Below, piece after piece: positions 11,334 through 24,900 of a DNA stretch of 64,000 nucleotides. The translations under genes and the position numbers were made by a program. The DNA is taken from NCBI GenBank assembly GCA_963669155.1, contig OZ022586.1, positions 2,387,360 to 2,451,359 on the forward strand. Reading direction: 5' to 3'. The notes below the pieces were generated by a model. It saw nothing but the letters and a program-made list of their open reading frames with translations. It was not told the origin of the DNA and did no database searches. How positions within the stretch are numbered: position 1 is the stretch's first letter; the number at the start of each line of letters is the position of its first letter. This DNA comes from Arbacia lixula. Lineage: Eukaryota; Echinodermata; Echinoidea; Arbacioida; Arbaciidae.

Positions 11334-12840
11334 CTGCTTCGTCTTGCTCTGGTCGGTGCGGGACGAGCCCAGACAGCTCCAAGACATGCCAGTGTAACTC
11401 CGTCTGCTCGACTTACAATGACTGCTGTAGCGACTACACCTCCGTGTGCAGTGAGTTCACTCATCGTAGGCCATACAAAATAACAGTTATATATATATCA
11501 TATTATACGTAGATATATGTGATATATATATACTGTATATATCACATATATCTATATGACATATATATTACATTCATGCATTATGTACACTGATGTGTAC
11601 AAGTAAATATGTTTATTGCTTAAAATACAACCATGACAATATTGATGGGAGACTGGTGAATTTCAAAGCAGAACAATGGGAGGTTGACCTCATGGTAGCT
11701 GATGGCGTTTTAGAGATGATAAACAATTACCACAATGTCAACATAGATTCAAACAGGATGGGAAAGGAGAAATCATTTGTTTTGTTAAGAAAAGGGAACA
11801 CATATACATGTATGTACGTCATCATAGGATTAAAACAAAGCAAAACATAAATTAGGCAAGTTACGGAAATGATGGAAACGCCTTCATTCGTCCGGAAACA
11901 AAGGCAATCAGTTATGCCATTATTTGTCGTTCATAATATTTTTGTTTCATATGTACAGCTTATTTAAAGCCTATGCCCTTTACATTCTTAACTCCCTGCA
12001 TGTCGAACAACATGTGAGATGTATGCCTATATTGCTGGTACGCACACACGGCAGTTATTAAGAAATATGCAAAATGCCCAAGGGTGCCAAGCTGGCATCA
12101 TCCAGATTCTTAATCTGCACCCGTCAAAGATACGATTTCTGCAAATTAAAAAAATGTGGGGACGCCAAAACCACGTTCACCTAAAATACAGCTCTTCACA
12201 ACTGGACTAAAAGGTATATGTGTAAAAACGTAATTCTGATGATGTATCAAATGCTCAGTTACCAGGATGCATTTTTCTCTTTTGGAAATTGCACATTTCG
12301 AGAGAAAAATTGTACACACCATAATAAGAAAGCACCTCGCATGTGACGTCACAAAATCAACATTTTAAAATATCATAATGTTTTCATTCTTTGACGGATT
12401 TTCATCAAATCTTAACTAATACATTATGTTTCTTCGATGTGTCTTCTTTTATTGAACAAAACTAATTTCAGGGTGAACTATCCCTTTAATGTGTCTCTTT
12501 CTTCATTTTTTTTTGTCGAATGTTGGGGCAGCTTCCTGCAGTGGTAGATGTTCGGAAGCCTACAACAGGGACAACCCCTGTCACTGCAACGATGTGTGTG
12601 GCGACCACGGCAACTGTTGCTCAGACTACAACAGCATCTGTCTCGGCAGTGGCGGTAAATATTCCTCCTCACCCCCACCCCCTTCCACATTTAACGACCC
12701 TCTGTCACCCCTCTTCCACCTCGCTCTTTTTTTTTTCTTTTCTTTTTCTCTTCCTGTCTGTCTGTCTGTCTTTCTCGTTGGTTCTCTCTGTCTGCCTAAA
12801 TTTATTTGTGTCCTCTCTCTTTCTTTTTAAGTATATACAA

Positions 12841-12909
<69 letters not shown>

Positions 12910-15900
12910 CTCTATCACTCACCTTCATGTTCTTCCTGCCATGCCAAATCTTCTACTCTCTCAAAAATTCTTACATAATTGTAGGCCTATACCTGCATTT
13001 CAAACTGTCCCATTCATAATGCATCATCATCTTCTTTTGAGTACATTTTCCCCCACTTTCTCTCCCGACTGTAGGTGAAAATTCTTGTGAGGGGAGATGC
13101 TCGGAACAATACAACAGCGCCAACCCGTGTCACTGCAACGACCTGTGCAAAAACTATGGCAATTGTTGCTCAGACTACGACGATCATTGCAGCGTAGGTA
13201 GGTTTAGCCTAGCTACTAGGCTGTGCAGTGCACGGACATAACTGAGTCTGGTAACACAGACTACGCCAATCTCTCCCAATATTTGGCCTTTCCTCTCCCC
13301 ATCCACGCCTCTCCACAGCCTAGTAGTATTCACCAACCCCCGTCATCAGATTTCTGAAGAACTCATTCTAATGTAGCCTAGGTACTGGACCGTGAGGTGC
13401 ACGGGAACAACCCAGTCTATTAACAAGTTTGTCTGGTAACACAGACTATGCCCTTATCAAGCAATGACGCAATTAGGGCGTAGTCCGTGTTACCAGACAT
13501 AGTTGTTACCAGACTGGTTTGTGGTGTCCATGCACCTCACAGCCTAGTACCTCGGCTAATTCTCATGGTGGTTAAGTAGTCAGCTACAGGTCATAACGAG
13601 AGACAGGGGGGGGGGGGGGGGGCATTTGAGGAGAGGACAGAGAGTGGGAGTAGGGCGTAGTCTTTGTTACCAGACATAGTTGTTAACAGACTCAGTTGTG
13701 TCCGTGCACTCCACAACCTAGTAACCATGGTAACTATTCTATAAAGGTAGATTAGTCAATATGAACATACTCAATTCAGTCACCTGCTCAAGACCATCAG
13801 TCCTGAAATACCACATAAACATTAATGCAAGAAAAATCGATAAGAAGTATACCTTTATATTCAGTGCAATACTCTTTAGCATCATACCAAGTGGCCTATT
13901 AAACACGATAAGCGCACTTTTCTAACATACTTGGTATTGCCTGTGACAAGTGAAGTCTGAATCCTTTATTGCTTGCTCGATTTATGGCAGTACTTGCAAA
14001 CTGTTAATGGTATAGTACAATATCTTGTATACTTGATTCTGCAAATTTGTGTCCTAGATATATCATATTTCCTTCATATATTGCACAGTGTTAGTGCGTA
14101 CTTCTGGGTGTTTTTGTTGTTCTTGATATTTGTTTTTTGTTTTTTGTTTTTTAGATGTTACCGTACTTTGCATGCAATGCAGTACCCGCATCATACCCGG
14201 TGTATTGTCAATGACCATGGACGAATAAAGTTGAATTTGACTTTGAATTTGAAGGAAATGTCCATTAAGATGACCATGTATGTGTCCTGTCTTCCCTGTT
14301 GTAGGGGGTACACCCACTCCGGGCGGTATGTCTGCCCTCTTCGAGGCCATGTGGAACGCCGACATCAACCGCCTCGACTACCCCGACCTCGTCGTCGACA
14401 TCCAGGCACAACTTGACAACTACCAGCAGCGAATCGACGAGTCTCCATTGCCGTGAGTCGCTGATCGTCTGATTCATCGATTGATCGATAAAATGGATTT
14501 CTCATTGATTGATTGATCGATATCGATTGGTCCAATAGTTTGGTTATTGCTAGTAGTTTATGGTGCTAGATTGATTGTTAGGCTCCATTACCGTTTTTCT
14601 GAACTAATATTCAATCAATCCTTGATGGATCAAATCATTCATTCGTTTGTAATTGTATTGATAAGATGATTAATTGTTCTATTAAGTGATTAATAGACTA
14701 AATTATGAGGGAAAAAACAATGATAAAAATAGATGTTATAATCAAGGCAGACAATATTTCTGGTACAAGTAGTTCATTCGAATATCGTTGCCTCGTGATA
14801 GAGCAAGAGGAGATCTTCGTCACGGTTGGAGTCCCTATACACTGTCATCAATTTCCCCAGGGTCCCATTTTGCTAAACTACGACACTGCTCTTAGACAGC
14901 CATGACTACTCTTTATGATCTTGCTTTAAAATGTTGCTCAAATCTGTACTACTGGTTCTATATTATCAACATTTTTGCTCTGATGACGCCTCTGCATTGG
15001 AAATTCCATGACGTATTTACATGCATGTGGCTTTGAATGGTTTTAGGAGCTGGTGGATATTCAGTCACATGACCATGTGATAGCACCAGGTCATGTGACC
15101 GAGTAAGACTATATCAGGTGGCAATGGGAGTACTTGTTACCATGGTTACCCCCTCCCTACAGCCTGATCGGGGGTGCCAACGAGGACAAACTCTTGACGG
15201 GGACGTGGCCTTCGTTCAGGGCTCTCCTCGACAATTATAACGTCATGACTGGAGACCAGGACACGACGACGAGTGCAGAGAGCGCGGAGATCGATGCTTT
15301 CCTCGATCAGGCCCTCGCTACCGAGGTCATGCAGCTAGCATACCAATATCTGAACGATCGTGGTAAGGGGAGAAAAATAGTATTCAGGTTCAATTATTCA
15401 TTCTAAACATGTGTTTTCAATTTAACAAAGCAAATATCAATATTTATGAAATCAATACTTGAATCTCACTCAGTGGCCGCATTTAGGCAGTACGAAGAAA
15501 ATGAATTTATTGATTATGAAGGAGTGTGATATGTTTCAACTATTGAATTTATTGAATAAATCATAATATATCATACAGTCTCCTCATACTGTGGCACTCG
15601 ATCGCCCTCACTGACCGAATTCAGGCGTATCATTAAAAAAAATCCTGCCGAATACAGGCAGTATGTCGACAACACGTGTGGTTTACGTTATGTGTAACAA
15701 TCCCATTCCAGGGTATTTCTCCACTCTGGCCGAATTCAGGCAGTATGTCGAAAACGGGCAGGGGAAATGTGAACGTATATTCTATGATTAAACGATGATT
15801 TTCTTTTATCAAACATAACATGATTTTATGTACAAATCTCTTTCCAATACTCCTCCTCTGTGGCCAAATTCAGTCACAGTATCAAATAAAAACACGTGTG

Positions 15901-17669
15901 CTTCACGATATGTTTATGTTCAATCCAATTGCAGGGCACTTTTCCTCGATGACCGCTTTCAGACAGTACATCAAGAACGTGTGGTTTACGTTGTACACGC
16001 GTTCGAGCGGCGTGCTCGATTCCTCTGGCTTCGAGCACGTGTTCGTCGGGGAGGTGAAGAACGGGAAGGTGAGCGGATACCACAACTGGTACGCCTTCTA
16101 CCTGGACGAAAAGGACAATGTGGTCAATTACTACGGCTACACCAGCAAGAACACGGTGAGCGTGCCCTGCAGCAATCCGGGTGTTAAACATGTTAAAGGG
16201 AAAGTCCACCCTGAAATTAGGTTGATTATAATGAAAACAAAAACAAGAAACATATCAGTAAAAGTTTGACGAAAACTCGTTATGATTTTTAAGTTTGATT
16301 TTATGACGTCACGGTTCGAGATGCTCTCCCTTATGTTATGTACTATTTTTTGTTGTTGAAATGTTATTTTCTCAAAATAATATATACCATGTTACATCTG
16401 CATTTAATATACATGTATCATTCTTCACACACATACCTCAATGAAAAATAAATTATTCCTTCATAAAAATCCAGTAAAAGGGGGACTTATGAGAAAAGTT
16501 GTACACAACATAATTATGGGAGACGGATTTTCGTCAAACCTTCAATAATTTGTTTATTCATGATTTTGTTTTAATTTAAACCAATAATTACTTCAGGATG
16601 GGCTGTCCATCCTCTCAGTATCAAGCTGTGAATATCCCATTGGTTTGATATACATTATGTGTGCCAGGGGACGGAGAAGGTTAAAGGGCATATACTGTAC
16701 TGGGAGGGCAAAAAAGCTTTCAAAATGTAATTGTTAGCAATCTTCTTGCCAATGGTCTTAAATTCATGTATTGTCTATTTCAGAAGCTTGCTGAAAGTTA
16801 TTTGCCCTCAAATGATCTACATTTGGAATAATGAGTGATTAAATCACAAATCCTCAAAATTTTCGGCCCGAACCTTTTGAAGATTTAATCATTAATCATT
16901 AATTACTCCATATGTGGATCATTTGAGGGCAAATAACTTTCAGCAAGCTTCTAAAATAGACAATACATGAATTTAAGACTATTGGCAAGAAGATTGCTAA
17001 CAATTACATTTTGAAGGCTTTTTTGTCTTCCCAGTACAGTATATGCCCTTTAAGGGGTAATTATGAGTCGAATTTCTATCAAGGCAGAAGAAATACGAGA
17101 AGAAAATTGGTTGAGGAATATCAAACAAACGAATAAGAAAGTTATGAGAGTTGAAGTCAGGAATATATTAACCCAATAATAACATCAGCTCACGCACTAC
17201 ATACGGAACATATTAAGTTGTTCATGAACATGATGAATACATTTAGATCTAGTGAAAGTGTTTTTGTGGATCTTAACACTGTTGGTCACTTAATCTTTTT
17301 AGTACCAAGGCATAACAAGGCCAATTAATGAATTAGTTTGCACACACTTCTGTGTCACCGGTAGTAAGATGATTGATTTAATGTTGTCTAGGTTTTGTTC
17401 TTGTGGTTAAACTTCTTCTTCTGTTCGTTTGCCTACAGCCCAACCAGATCTTGATGCAGTTCACCCTTGACGCGGGTAGCCTGTACTACAAGGAGTTGGC
17501 CTCCATCCTGTACGGTGCCAGTCCCGAGTTCGAGCTCGCTATCTTCACCGTGTGCTTCGTGACCAACCCGAACGCGCTGACCACCTTCACGTTCCAGGGC
17601 GCCACCCAGCGCATTCAGACTTGGGACTACACCGGTGGCTATATCGGCTCGGCCTACTTCAGCGTGTAG
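11334..17669 (+). CDS. EndoU-type endoribonuclease 1 with three somatomedin-B domains (5-prime end missing in gap)
   Basis: Secreted XendoU/poly(U)-specific endoribonuclease-like protein. EndoU enzymes cut RNA, usually at uridylates, leaving 2',3'-cyclic phosphates. Exons: 11334-11450, 12532-12654, 13075-13197 (each one somatomedin-B module with eight Cys, e.g. [17 protein letters not shown] and GNCCSDY), then the EndoU domain on 14305-14452, 15163-15362, 15935-16155 and 17439-17669. Catalytic residues are visible: His in FEHVFVGE, His 15 residues later in [10 protein letters not shown], and Lys in [17 protein letters not shown]. 386 aa plus a partial codon are present; the signal peptide exon is missing. 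The first exon begins at the very edge of the N gap with two bases that would complete a phase-1 codon, so the gap edge probably coincides with its splice acceptor. All somatomedin-B exons are phase 1-1, the classic shuffling phase. The 3-prime flank is a transposon starting about 20 bp past the stop. Confidence 0.88.
12225..12489. mobile_element. MITE family M1, partial, between EndoU1 exons
   Basis: Middle and right arm, with TGACGTCA at 12344-12351 and the terminus gaactatccctttaa. It ends about 40 bp before the second somatomedin-B exon. Confidence 0.7.
12845..12906. repeat. (CT)n microsatellite, EndoU1 intron
   Basis: About 31 CT units, 170 bp upstream of the third somatomedin-B exon. 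Confidence 0.95.
13202..13735. mobile_element. Cluster of fold-back elements, family M3, EndoU1 intron
   Basis: Repeated and inverted blocks of the type cctaggtactggaccgtgag, gtctggtaacacagactatg and their complements (gggcgtagtccgtgttacc, cctcacagcctagtacc). At least two and a half units. The same family stands alone at 28680-28890. Confidence 0.65.
16193..16620. mobile_element. MITE family M1 in EndoU1 last intron
   Basis: Starts TTAAAGGGAAAGTCCACCCT, with TGACGTCA at 16304-16311 and a decayed right arm. Begins 38 bp after the 221-nt exon. Confidence 0.7.
16681..17053. mobile_element. Fold-back MITE, family M2, full palindrome
   Basis: About 373-bp near-perfect palindrome in the EndoU1 last intron: starts TTAAAGGGCATATACTGTAC and ends with the complement gtacagtatatgccctttaa. 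The arms include attgttagcaatcttcttgc and its complement. TTAA at both ends suggests a piggyBac-type target. Confidence 0.8.
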
Positions 17670-17689
17670 ATTCAACACCGGTCCATAAA

Positions 17690-18140
17690 ACCAGGGTGTC
17701 CCATTTTGATAAGGTCATGAAACTCGGCAGGAATCGTCATGTATACCCTAACGATAAGATGTATGCAATCTCACATTCATAGCTTTACGAACATTTTCAG
17801 CAAAAGCGAAAAAATATCATTGTTTACGTTTGAAACGCACTGACCACAGTTCATAATCGTATTGTCAGCATGATCAGCTCGCGATGCGGGCATTGCTCCC
17901 ACTGAACGCATTGAACGCATGCACTGTGGAGCGGACTGATGCGGACCATAGCGCACAGCGGTCTCCGGTCTCTAGGCTATAGGTTTCGGACGACCCGCCC
18001 AAAACCTCTTAAAAATCTAGCAAGCACTATGATTTCGCTTAAAGTCAGTTTCCAGTGCTTTTATTGGGAGGGAAAGTTCTGATACACTATCTTCTTCCCT
18101 TTATCGTGCTTTTTACAAAATTTGATTTGTTCTTGACCTT
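17690..18140. mobile_element. Dispersed repeat, family M8, directly after EndoU1
   Basis: Begins about 20 bp after the EndoU1 stop codon, so it must form much of the 3-prime UTR. Inverse orientation to 7088-7490 (gatgcgggcattgctcccac, ggaccatagcgc). Confidence 0.65.
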
Positions 18141-18871
18141 CAAAAGGGACGCCCTGTCTTTAAGCGTGTCAGTCCCATAGGCAATACATGGTGTTACAAT
18201 TGCTATGTGACTATTCATAGTCGGCACTGAAAGAGTTCAAGGGAAACTCACACTAATACAACCAAACCAATAAACTAGGAGAAATGGCAAAAAAAAAACC
18301 CAGAGCAGTGAAAGTTTAAGCAAACTCGGATTGGTAATAAGGAGGTGAATGTCATTTGAGGTGCCTGCACGGGAGGGTAAACTTACTCCTTTCCGACTCA
18401 TAATATCAATATAACACATTAACATTAACAACATCATTATCAGTAGAACATGTCCTCAAACCATATTAACAATATCGCTTTAAGTCATCAACATGCAGTT
18501 GTAGGGGTGGGGGTGGGGACGGAGGTAAAGAGGGGGGGGGGGGGTGGCAGTATGAAAACACAACCATTTCGTTAGAAGGATTTAAACGTTATTTCATTAA
18601 AATCATAAATTCATCCTAAGGGAATCGCTTGTGTTATCTTCCGTGTATTTCATGCCTTTGTGTATATCGAGATGTGTGTGTACGTCTGATCGAGTATGTA
18701 CTCATATTATCAGCTATCTGTGTCGTATCTGGTGACCGGAGGCCTACGTATGGTATTACATATACCGATGTGTGTGTGCGTGCTCTCCTATATGTGTGTG
18801 TGTATGATGTAATGGTTGTGTCTGAGTATGTAACTGTATTGTATGCATTTCAGTCTGTATGTTTGTACTAG

Positions 18872-19465
18872 GTGTGAAAAAAAAAAACTTTCGACAATTC
18901 TGAAAAATAATTTTAAAAAAATCAGTTTTAACTCACATCAAGCTAAATTTTACACATCACAAAGTCAATGGATGTTACGTTTTTTAGAGATAATTTTGTG
19001 ACATTTCACCAAGTACTATCCTTGGAATAATCCCTGGAATATTTAATGAGACTTCCACTTTTGGACAAATTTAGATCTAACAATTTGTGTGTATCAGATA
19101 ATTTATTCAGAACACGACAATGATCATTGTGCATCAGACATGCCAACCTGCAAGTTCTTTTCTGCCAGAAGCATCATGCATTATCAATGACACTGTGATG
19201 GCAGTTGGTAGTGGATTGACAGGTGTAATACACAATGGACATTGTTGTGTTCTGAACTGATTTCATCTCATACACACACGTTTTGAGGTCCAAATTTGTC
19301 CAAAAGTGAAAATCTCATTAAATATTCCAAGGATTATTCCAAGAAAAGTAATCAATAAAATGTCACAAGGCTTGTCTCTAAAACATTGACATGTCTCGAC
19401 TTTATGGTGGGGCAATTTCAGCCTGATTTGAGTTGAAACTGATCTTTAATAAAAGTGTCAAAAGT
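18872..19465. mobile_element. Large fold-back element between EndoU1 and EndoU2
   Basis: About 590 bp. Arms include ttggaataatccctggaata and tattccaaggattattccaa plus fatter outer arms. The centre (gcatcatgcattatcaatga) recurs in the decarboxylase upstream introns at about 8950-9120 and 55375-55550. Confidence 0.65.
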
Positions 19466-20883
19466 TTTTTTGAGACCTAGTATATACATTTCTATTTATG
19501 TATGTGTGTGCGTGTGTATGATGGATATGCGTGTGAGCATATGGATGTGTATGTGTGTGTATCCGTATGTATGTATGTGTGTGCGTGCATGTTCCCACGT
19601 TCCCTTTCCCGTTGTTCTAACATGCATGTTAATCATTTGTGAGCCGGACAAAAATCTGCCCTTTTACCAGGATAGGCCTATGTGACTTGTAGTCTGCGAC
19701 AATGGCACATGTATAAACGGGACTACTTCCGGTGGCGGAAGTAATCAAGGTCATGACCTTTCGATACTCACAATGTGCGGAGGCATTCTGTGGCATTTCT
19801 GTTTGTTGCTATATAACCGAGGGGGAGGGTTAATCTATCTGAATTATGAAAACAGTTGTTTGTCTACTATGGGTGCAATTTTAAATAAATAATCAGGGGT
19901 TTAAAAAAAGAAGAAAAAAAATTGCAGAACGCCACAATCAGATACTGTAATGACTTATCTGATGTCTTGTCTTGATGAGCTTTCTGGGTTGGGATCAGTG
20001 ACCCATTTTGGCCCTTATCAGCTATGATGTTTCTTTTAAAAAAAAAGACTGAAACCAGGTTGATGCGTTCTGAAAACTCACAATTCCCTGGTAAAAATAA
20101 CGATAATTGAAGAGATAGGGCGTATCAATTTTTTTTGCATATAAGATGTGGCAAATATTAGCGAGCCATGCATGAATCCATCCATGAAAAGTTAGCTAGC
20201 CCTCTCAGTCCCGTAGGAGAGAAATCTACTTGTTATTGATCATGTTGATACGCGACCTTCAGGGCGTGGTAGTGTGCGGGTTAATACGTCTATGCATGTA
20301 TTGGTGTCTTCCCTCCTACCGAAAGTTGTACTCACATACCGAAAGTTAAACTTACTAATTTCTTAGTACAGTAGTTCATTTGTCCACATAATATTATGTT
20401 AGGACCTACAATGTTTCAATGTTGAGGGTTGTACTTCTCCCCATTCGTTCTACGTCAGCCTGCTGGTGTTAAACAAAGGACTCAAAATGACATCCCTTTC
20501 CCCTTCCCCTTTGGCATATACATGTATACTGGCTTAAATCTTGCACCATTGAATTATGAGCGGGGGGGGGGGAGGGCGTGGGGAGGGGCGGAGGGCGTGG
20601 GGGGGGGGGGCAGTCATCCTCTGCCTACGCCAATCAAGGTGTGTATGTGGGGGGGGGGGGCGGCATGGAGAGTCATAATGCCCATGGAAGGCACAGTCCG
20701 ATCGATCGCCGTTAGTATTGCTCATCAATCGAGAGATCGATTATTTACTCTTTCAGTTTCGATCAAATCACTGCAGAAATTTATCAGTTCTATCTTCATA
20801 TGACAACTCTCTCTACACAGTAGTGTAGAGTAGATACTCTCACAGTAGTTCGTGGTGTGGGATGTACAGATGTCCAGGCAAAT

Positions 20884-21960
20884 ATGGCGACCGCATTGAA
20901 GTATACAGCAATAATTGGACTACTCGTTTTCTTTTTTACGATCACCGTCAAAGGTTTGTTATCAAAATATCCTTTACTTTTTGCTATTCAACTGTTCCTC
21001 TTTGACAGATCTTTGCTAAACAGAACACCACATAGATAGTGGGTGAAATGTTGTAGCTCAATAATCGTACTGGCGTTTTGTTTACAAAAACATGTTCTGT
21101 GCATTGATGTGTTGTTTACAAAAACATGTTCTGTGAATTGACGAGTTGTTTTTGTTTGGGGTTGTTAAAATCACTGAAGTTGGTAATGAGAACTAGATTG
21201 CACTAGGTTCCATAAAACTGCGAAATATAATTGTTTGTTATTGATGCATTGCTGAATATGTGTCCATAGTAGTTCAGCGTGAATAATCATGAATGTTATT
21301 TATTGGTATCTGTGCGAATCATCAGCAGACAAAACTATGACAGAAAATCGATTAAAAATACAGGTGTATTCATCATTTTTTTTTTTTGTTATAATTGTAT
21401 AAGGTTGATAAAATCACGGGGACTACTGCAGTCGAGAAAAGTATTTTTTAAAGTGGCATCTGTCTCCTTGTTAAAATGCTGTTTTTCATTTGCTCCATTT
21501 ATTCTATCCACATAATTTGTTTTCGTCAACATTATGTTGTATTAACCCTGGGCTAGTACGTATAATCAGGTATTGTGATTGGTAGTGGTTTCGTTCGTCA
21601 CACAGCCATGGCAGAGTCGTGAAATCGTGCAAAGAGTCAACGGAAGAGTAACGGAAAGCCGCCTACACTGCGGGTCAAATTGGGCTTCGTTTATAACAAT
21701 TGTATCTTCGTTTATTTTTACATTATATAATATATTACATAATATATAATCACATAATATGGGTAAAGTTTTATTTTAAAGTAAATGAGAACAAGAGAAG
21801 CAATATTACGGCTGATACATTATAGTGTAATGAGGTGGCGACTGTGCATGTTGCCTCGGCAACCACACGTTATTTTATTTGTTAGCCGGAAAAGAAGGAG
21901 AAGAAAGAGAAGAAGAAGAAGAAGAAGAAGAAGAAGAAGAAGAAGAAGAAGAAGAAGAAG

Positions 21961-21992
<32 letters not shown>

Positions 21993-24900
21993 GAGGATAA
22001 TGTTGACAGGTGAAAAGAAGAAGATGGAGAGGAGGAAAATAGCACAAGCAGGAAGAGCAACTAATACATCGAAACAGAAGATACATTCCGGGCGTTATGA
22101 ATCATTATTAGAAATTAAGATGCCCAATTATAATCAAGAATCGCATCAAATGTATCATTAATTGTTGAGAGGCTTCTTGAAACATAAACGATGTGCATAT
22201 TCTCCCTTCTTTTAGCCCAGGCATCATGTCGAGGTGCGTGTGGATCTTTTTCCAGGGGAAGAAGCTGTCAATGTAACAATGAGTGCACGCGTTTTGCAGA
22301 CTGTTGCTATGACTACGCAGAGATATGCAGTGGAGGTAGGTTGTAGCATTAGTGGGAGGGCTTCCTAACCCTCTAAGTACCAAGCACTGACAGCCCCACA
22401 GCGATAACCACTCAGTTTCTTGCCTATGGGACTGAACGGGTTAACTCTCTCAGTAATAAAGCACTGACAGTCCCATAACAATAACTACTCAGTTTCTTCC
22501 CTATTGGTTTGAGCGGGTTATAAAAGGAGAGAGGGTGCCAGAGAGATGGACAGAGGGAGGAAAAAATGAGAGGATGAGAAAAAGACAGGGGGCCTGGCAA
22601 TGTTAGGGAATACTAAAGGTTAAATTCCAGAAGTACCGAAAGAAGAAAGAACGAAGAAAGAGAAAGGAATGTAAACATATTTACGTTTTGACATGGGCTT
22701 AAACCATGGAAGTTCATTGAATAATGGTAGAATATGAGTTGATTTGTTCTAATTCTGCACTTTCCCCCGACACCCACCCCTTTCCCTCTTCCTACACCCT
22801 CTAGCCACGGGCAGCGCAGGGCGGACTATACCTATCACGCCCATCACGACGAATGACATCTCCCGTCTAGCACGTGACATGTGGGTAGCCGACACCCATC
22901 GCGTGCCTGGACGCCAGTTCACCCTTAACAAGCAGACCAGACTCAGGCATCTCTACAGGCGCAGGGATCGCTCCCCGAGATGGTAGCTCATAGAGGTGGT
23001 AGTGGTAATGGTGGTGGTGGTGTTGCTGCTGGTGGTGGTGGTGGTGGCGGTGGTGGTGATGGGGGTGGTGGTGGTGGTGGTGATGATGGTGGTGGTGATA
23101 ATTGTGGTGGTAGTAGTGGTGGTGGTGTGGTGGTGGTGGCGGTGATGGTGGTGATAATTGTGGTGGTACTGGTGGTGGTGATAATTGTGGTGGTGGTGGT
23201 GGTGGTGGTGGTGGTGGTGTGGTGATAATGGTGGTGGTAGTGGTGGAGGTGATGGTGGTGATGATAATGGTGGTGGTGGTAGTGGTGATGATAATGGTGG
23301 TGGTGGTGGTAGTGGTGATAATGGTGGAGGTGGTGGTTGTGGTGGTGGAGGTGGTGGTGATAATGGTAGTGGTGGTGGTGGTGGTGGTAGTAGTAGTAGT
23401 GGTGGTGATGGTGTTGATGACATTGGTGGTAGTGGTTGTGGTGCTGGTGCTGGTGGTAGTGCTGGTAGTGGTGCTGGGGATGGTGGTGGTGGTAGTAGTG
23501 GTGCTGGTGGTGCTGGTGATAATGGTGGTGGTGGTGGTAGTGATTATTACGGTTACTTTTGTGGATAGTGACTGACATGGACAGTGGTGGTGTTGATGAT
23601 GGTGGCGATGGCGGTGGTTGTGTTGGTGTGTGGTGGTGGTGGTGGTAGTGGTTTGGATGTTGGTATTGCTTATCATTATGGTGGTGGTGTTTTATGGGTA
23701 ATGATGACGGTGGTGGCATGTTGATTATGGTATGACTGTGATATGGTTGCGGTACGGTAGAGGCGATGATCTTGGAAGTAGTATTTGTGGTGGTTTCAAA
23801 GGTAGTAATTGTGGTAGTGATGGTGGTAACAGTGATGGTGGCAAGTGATGGTGCTGATGGTGATGCCATAGGAGGTACTCCATTTCCAGAACAATTTGAT
23901 CACATTTTATAAATGAAGTCACAGTTAAATATAACACAATTTATGCATCCTTTTCTGTATTTCTTAATTTGCTCATCTTTTCTCTCACTTTGCCGCCCCC
24001 TTCCCCTCCCCTTCATTCCCGCAGGCTCTTCGCTTCTATCACCTCCTCAGCCCTCTACGGCCCGACAATTACCCCGTTCCGTGCTCTGCTCAACAACTAC
24101 CATAGATCCACCGGGGTGGCCGAATTCACCTCATCGATTGAAAGTCAAGAAATCGAGGCCTTCCTTACAGCCATCTTCAATACGGAAGTCATTCGGCAGA
24201 CTTACAATCTGTTATATCGTAAAGGTATTACTATGTACTGTCTTTGTCTGTTTTTATTGTCATTTTGCAAAAGTAACCTAAACAAAAATAATACAGTACA
24301 TTATTGTATCTTAAAACTAGAAAAACAAGCATTCGAATACACCCACACGCACACAATCACACACACACACACATACAAGCACACACACACACACACACAC
24401 ACACATACAAGCACACACACCCACACACACACACACACACACATACAAGCACACACACCCACACACACACACATATTTTCCCAGGGGCATATTTACATTA
24501 CAAAATTATTCTCGACTTAATCCGACTTCAGAGCTTGCCAAATCCCTGAAGCGCTTCATCAAACTTCCTGTTGGCATTATCATCTTTATCTGACTCATTC
24601 ATAATATGAAATAAATACCCATCCTTCCTTAAAGAAACAATCACAATACCTAGGCTTACTCCCTCCTTCTATATGTTCTAGGGCACTTCTCGACCCAGGC
24701 TGACTTTAGAGCTTTCCTGAGGACAACCTGGTTTGACTTCTACTCGAGATCACGCGGAACCTTGGACTCATCAGCGTTCGAACACGTCTTCGTCGGGGAG
24801 GTTAAAAATGGCGCCGTGACGGGTTTTCACAACTGGCTTCAATTTTGCCTGCAGGAAAGGGCGGGAAACCTGAACTACTATGGATACACCATCGCGTCAG

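Larger units (their letters stand above)
17670..20883. other. Spacer between EndoU1 and EndoU2
   Basis: No convincing gene. Contains the M8 element, the fold-back at 18872-19465, GT-rich tracts (18660-18860, 19490-19590) and G-rich runs near 20560-20665. Confidence 0.7.

Noticed and set aside
11058-11512. Frames crossing the N gaps
   Set aside because: Unknown residues bridge unrelated flanks; only the somatomedin-B exon on the right is real.
20857-20883. Upstream GTG start for EndoU2
   Set aside because: Animals initiate at ATG; the ATG at 20884 is followed directly by a good signal peptide.
22867-23869. Frames of 120-290 codons rich in Thr, His, Pro, Gly or Val over the GGT array
   Set aside because: Repeat translation on both strands; part of an EndoU2 intron.
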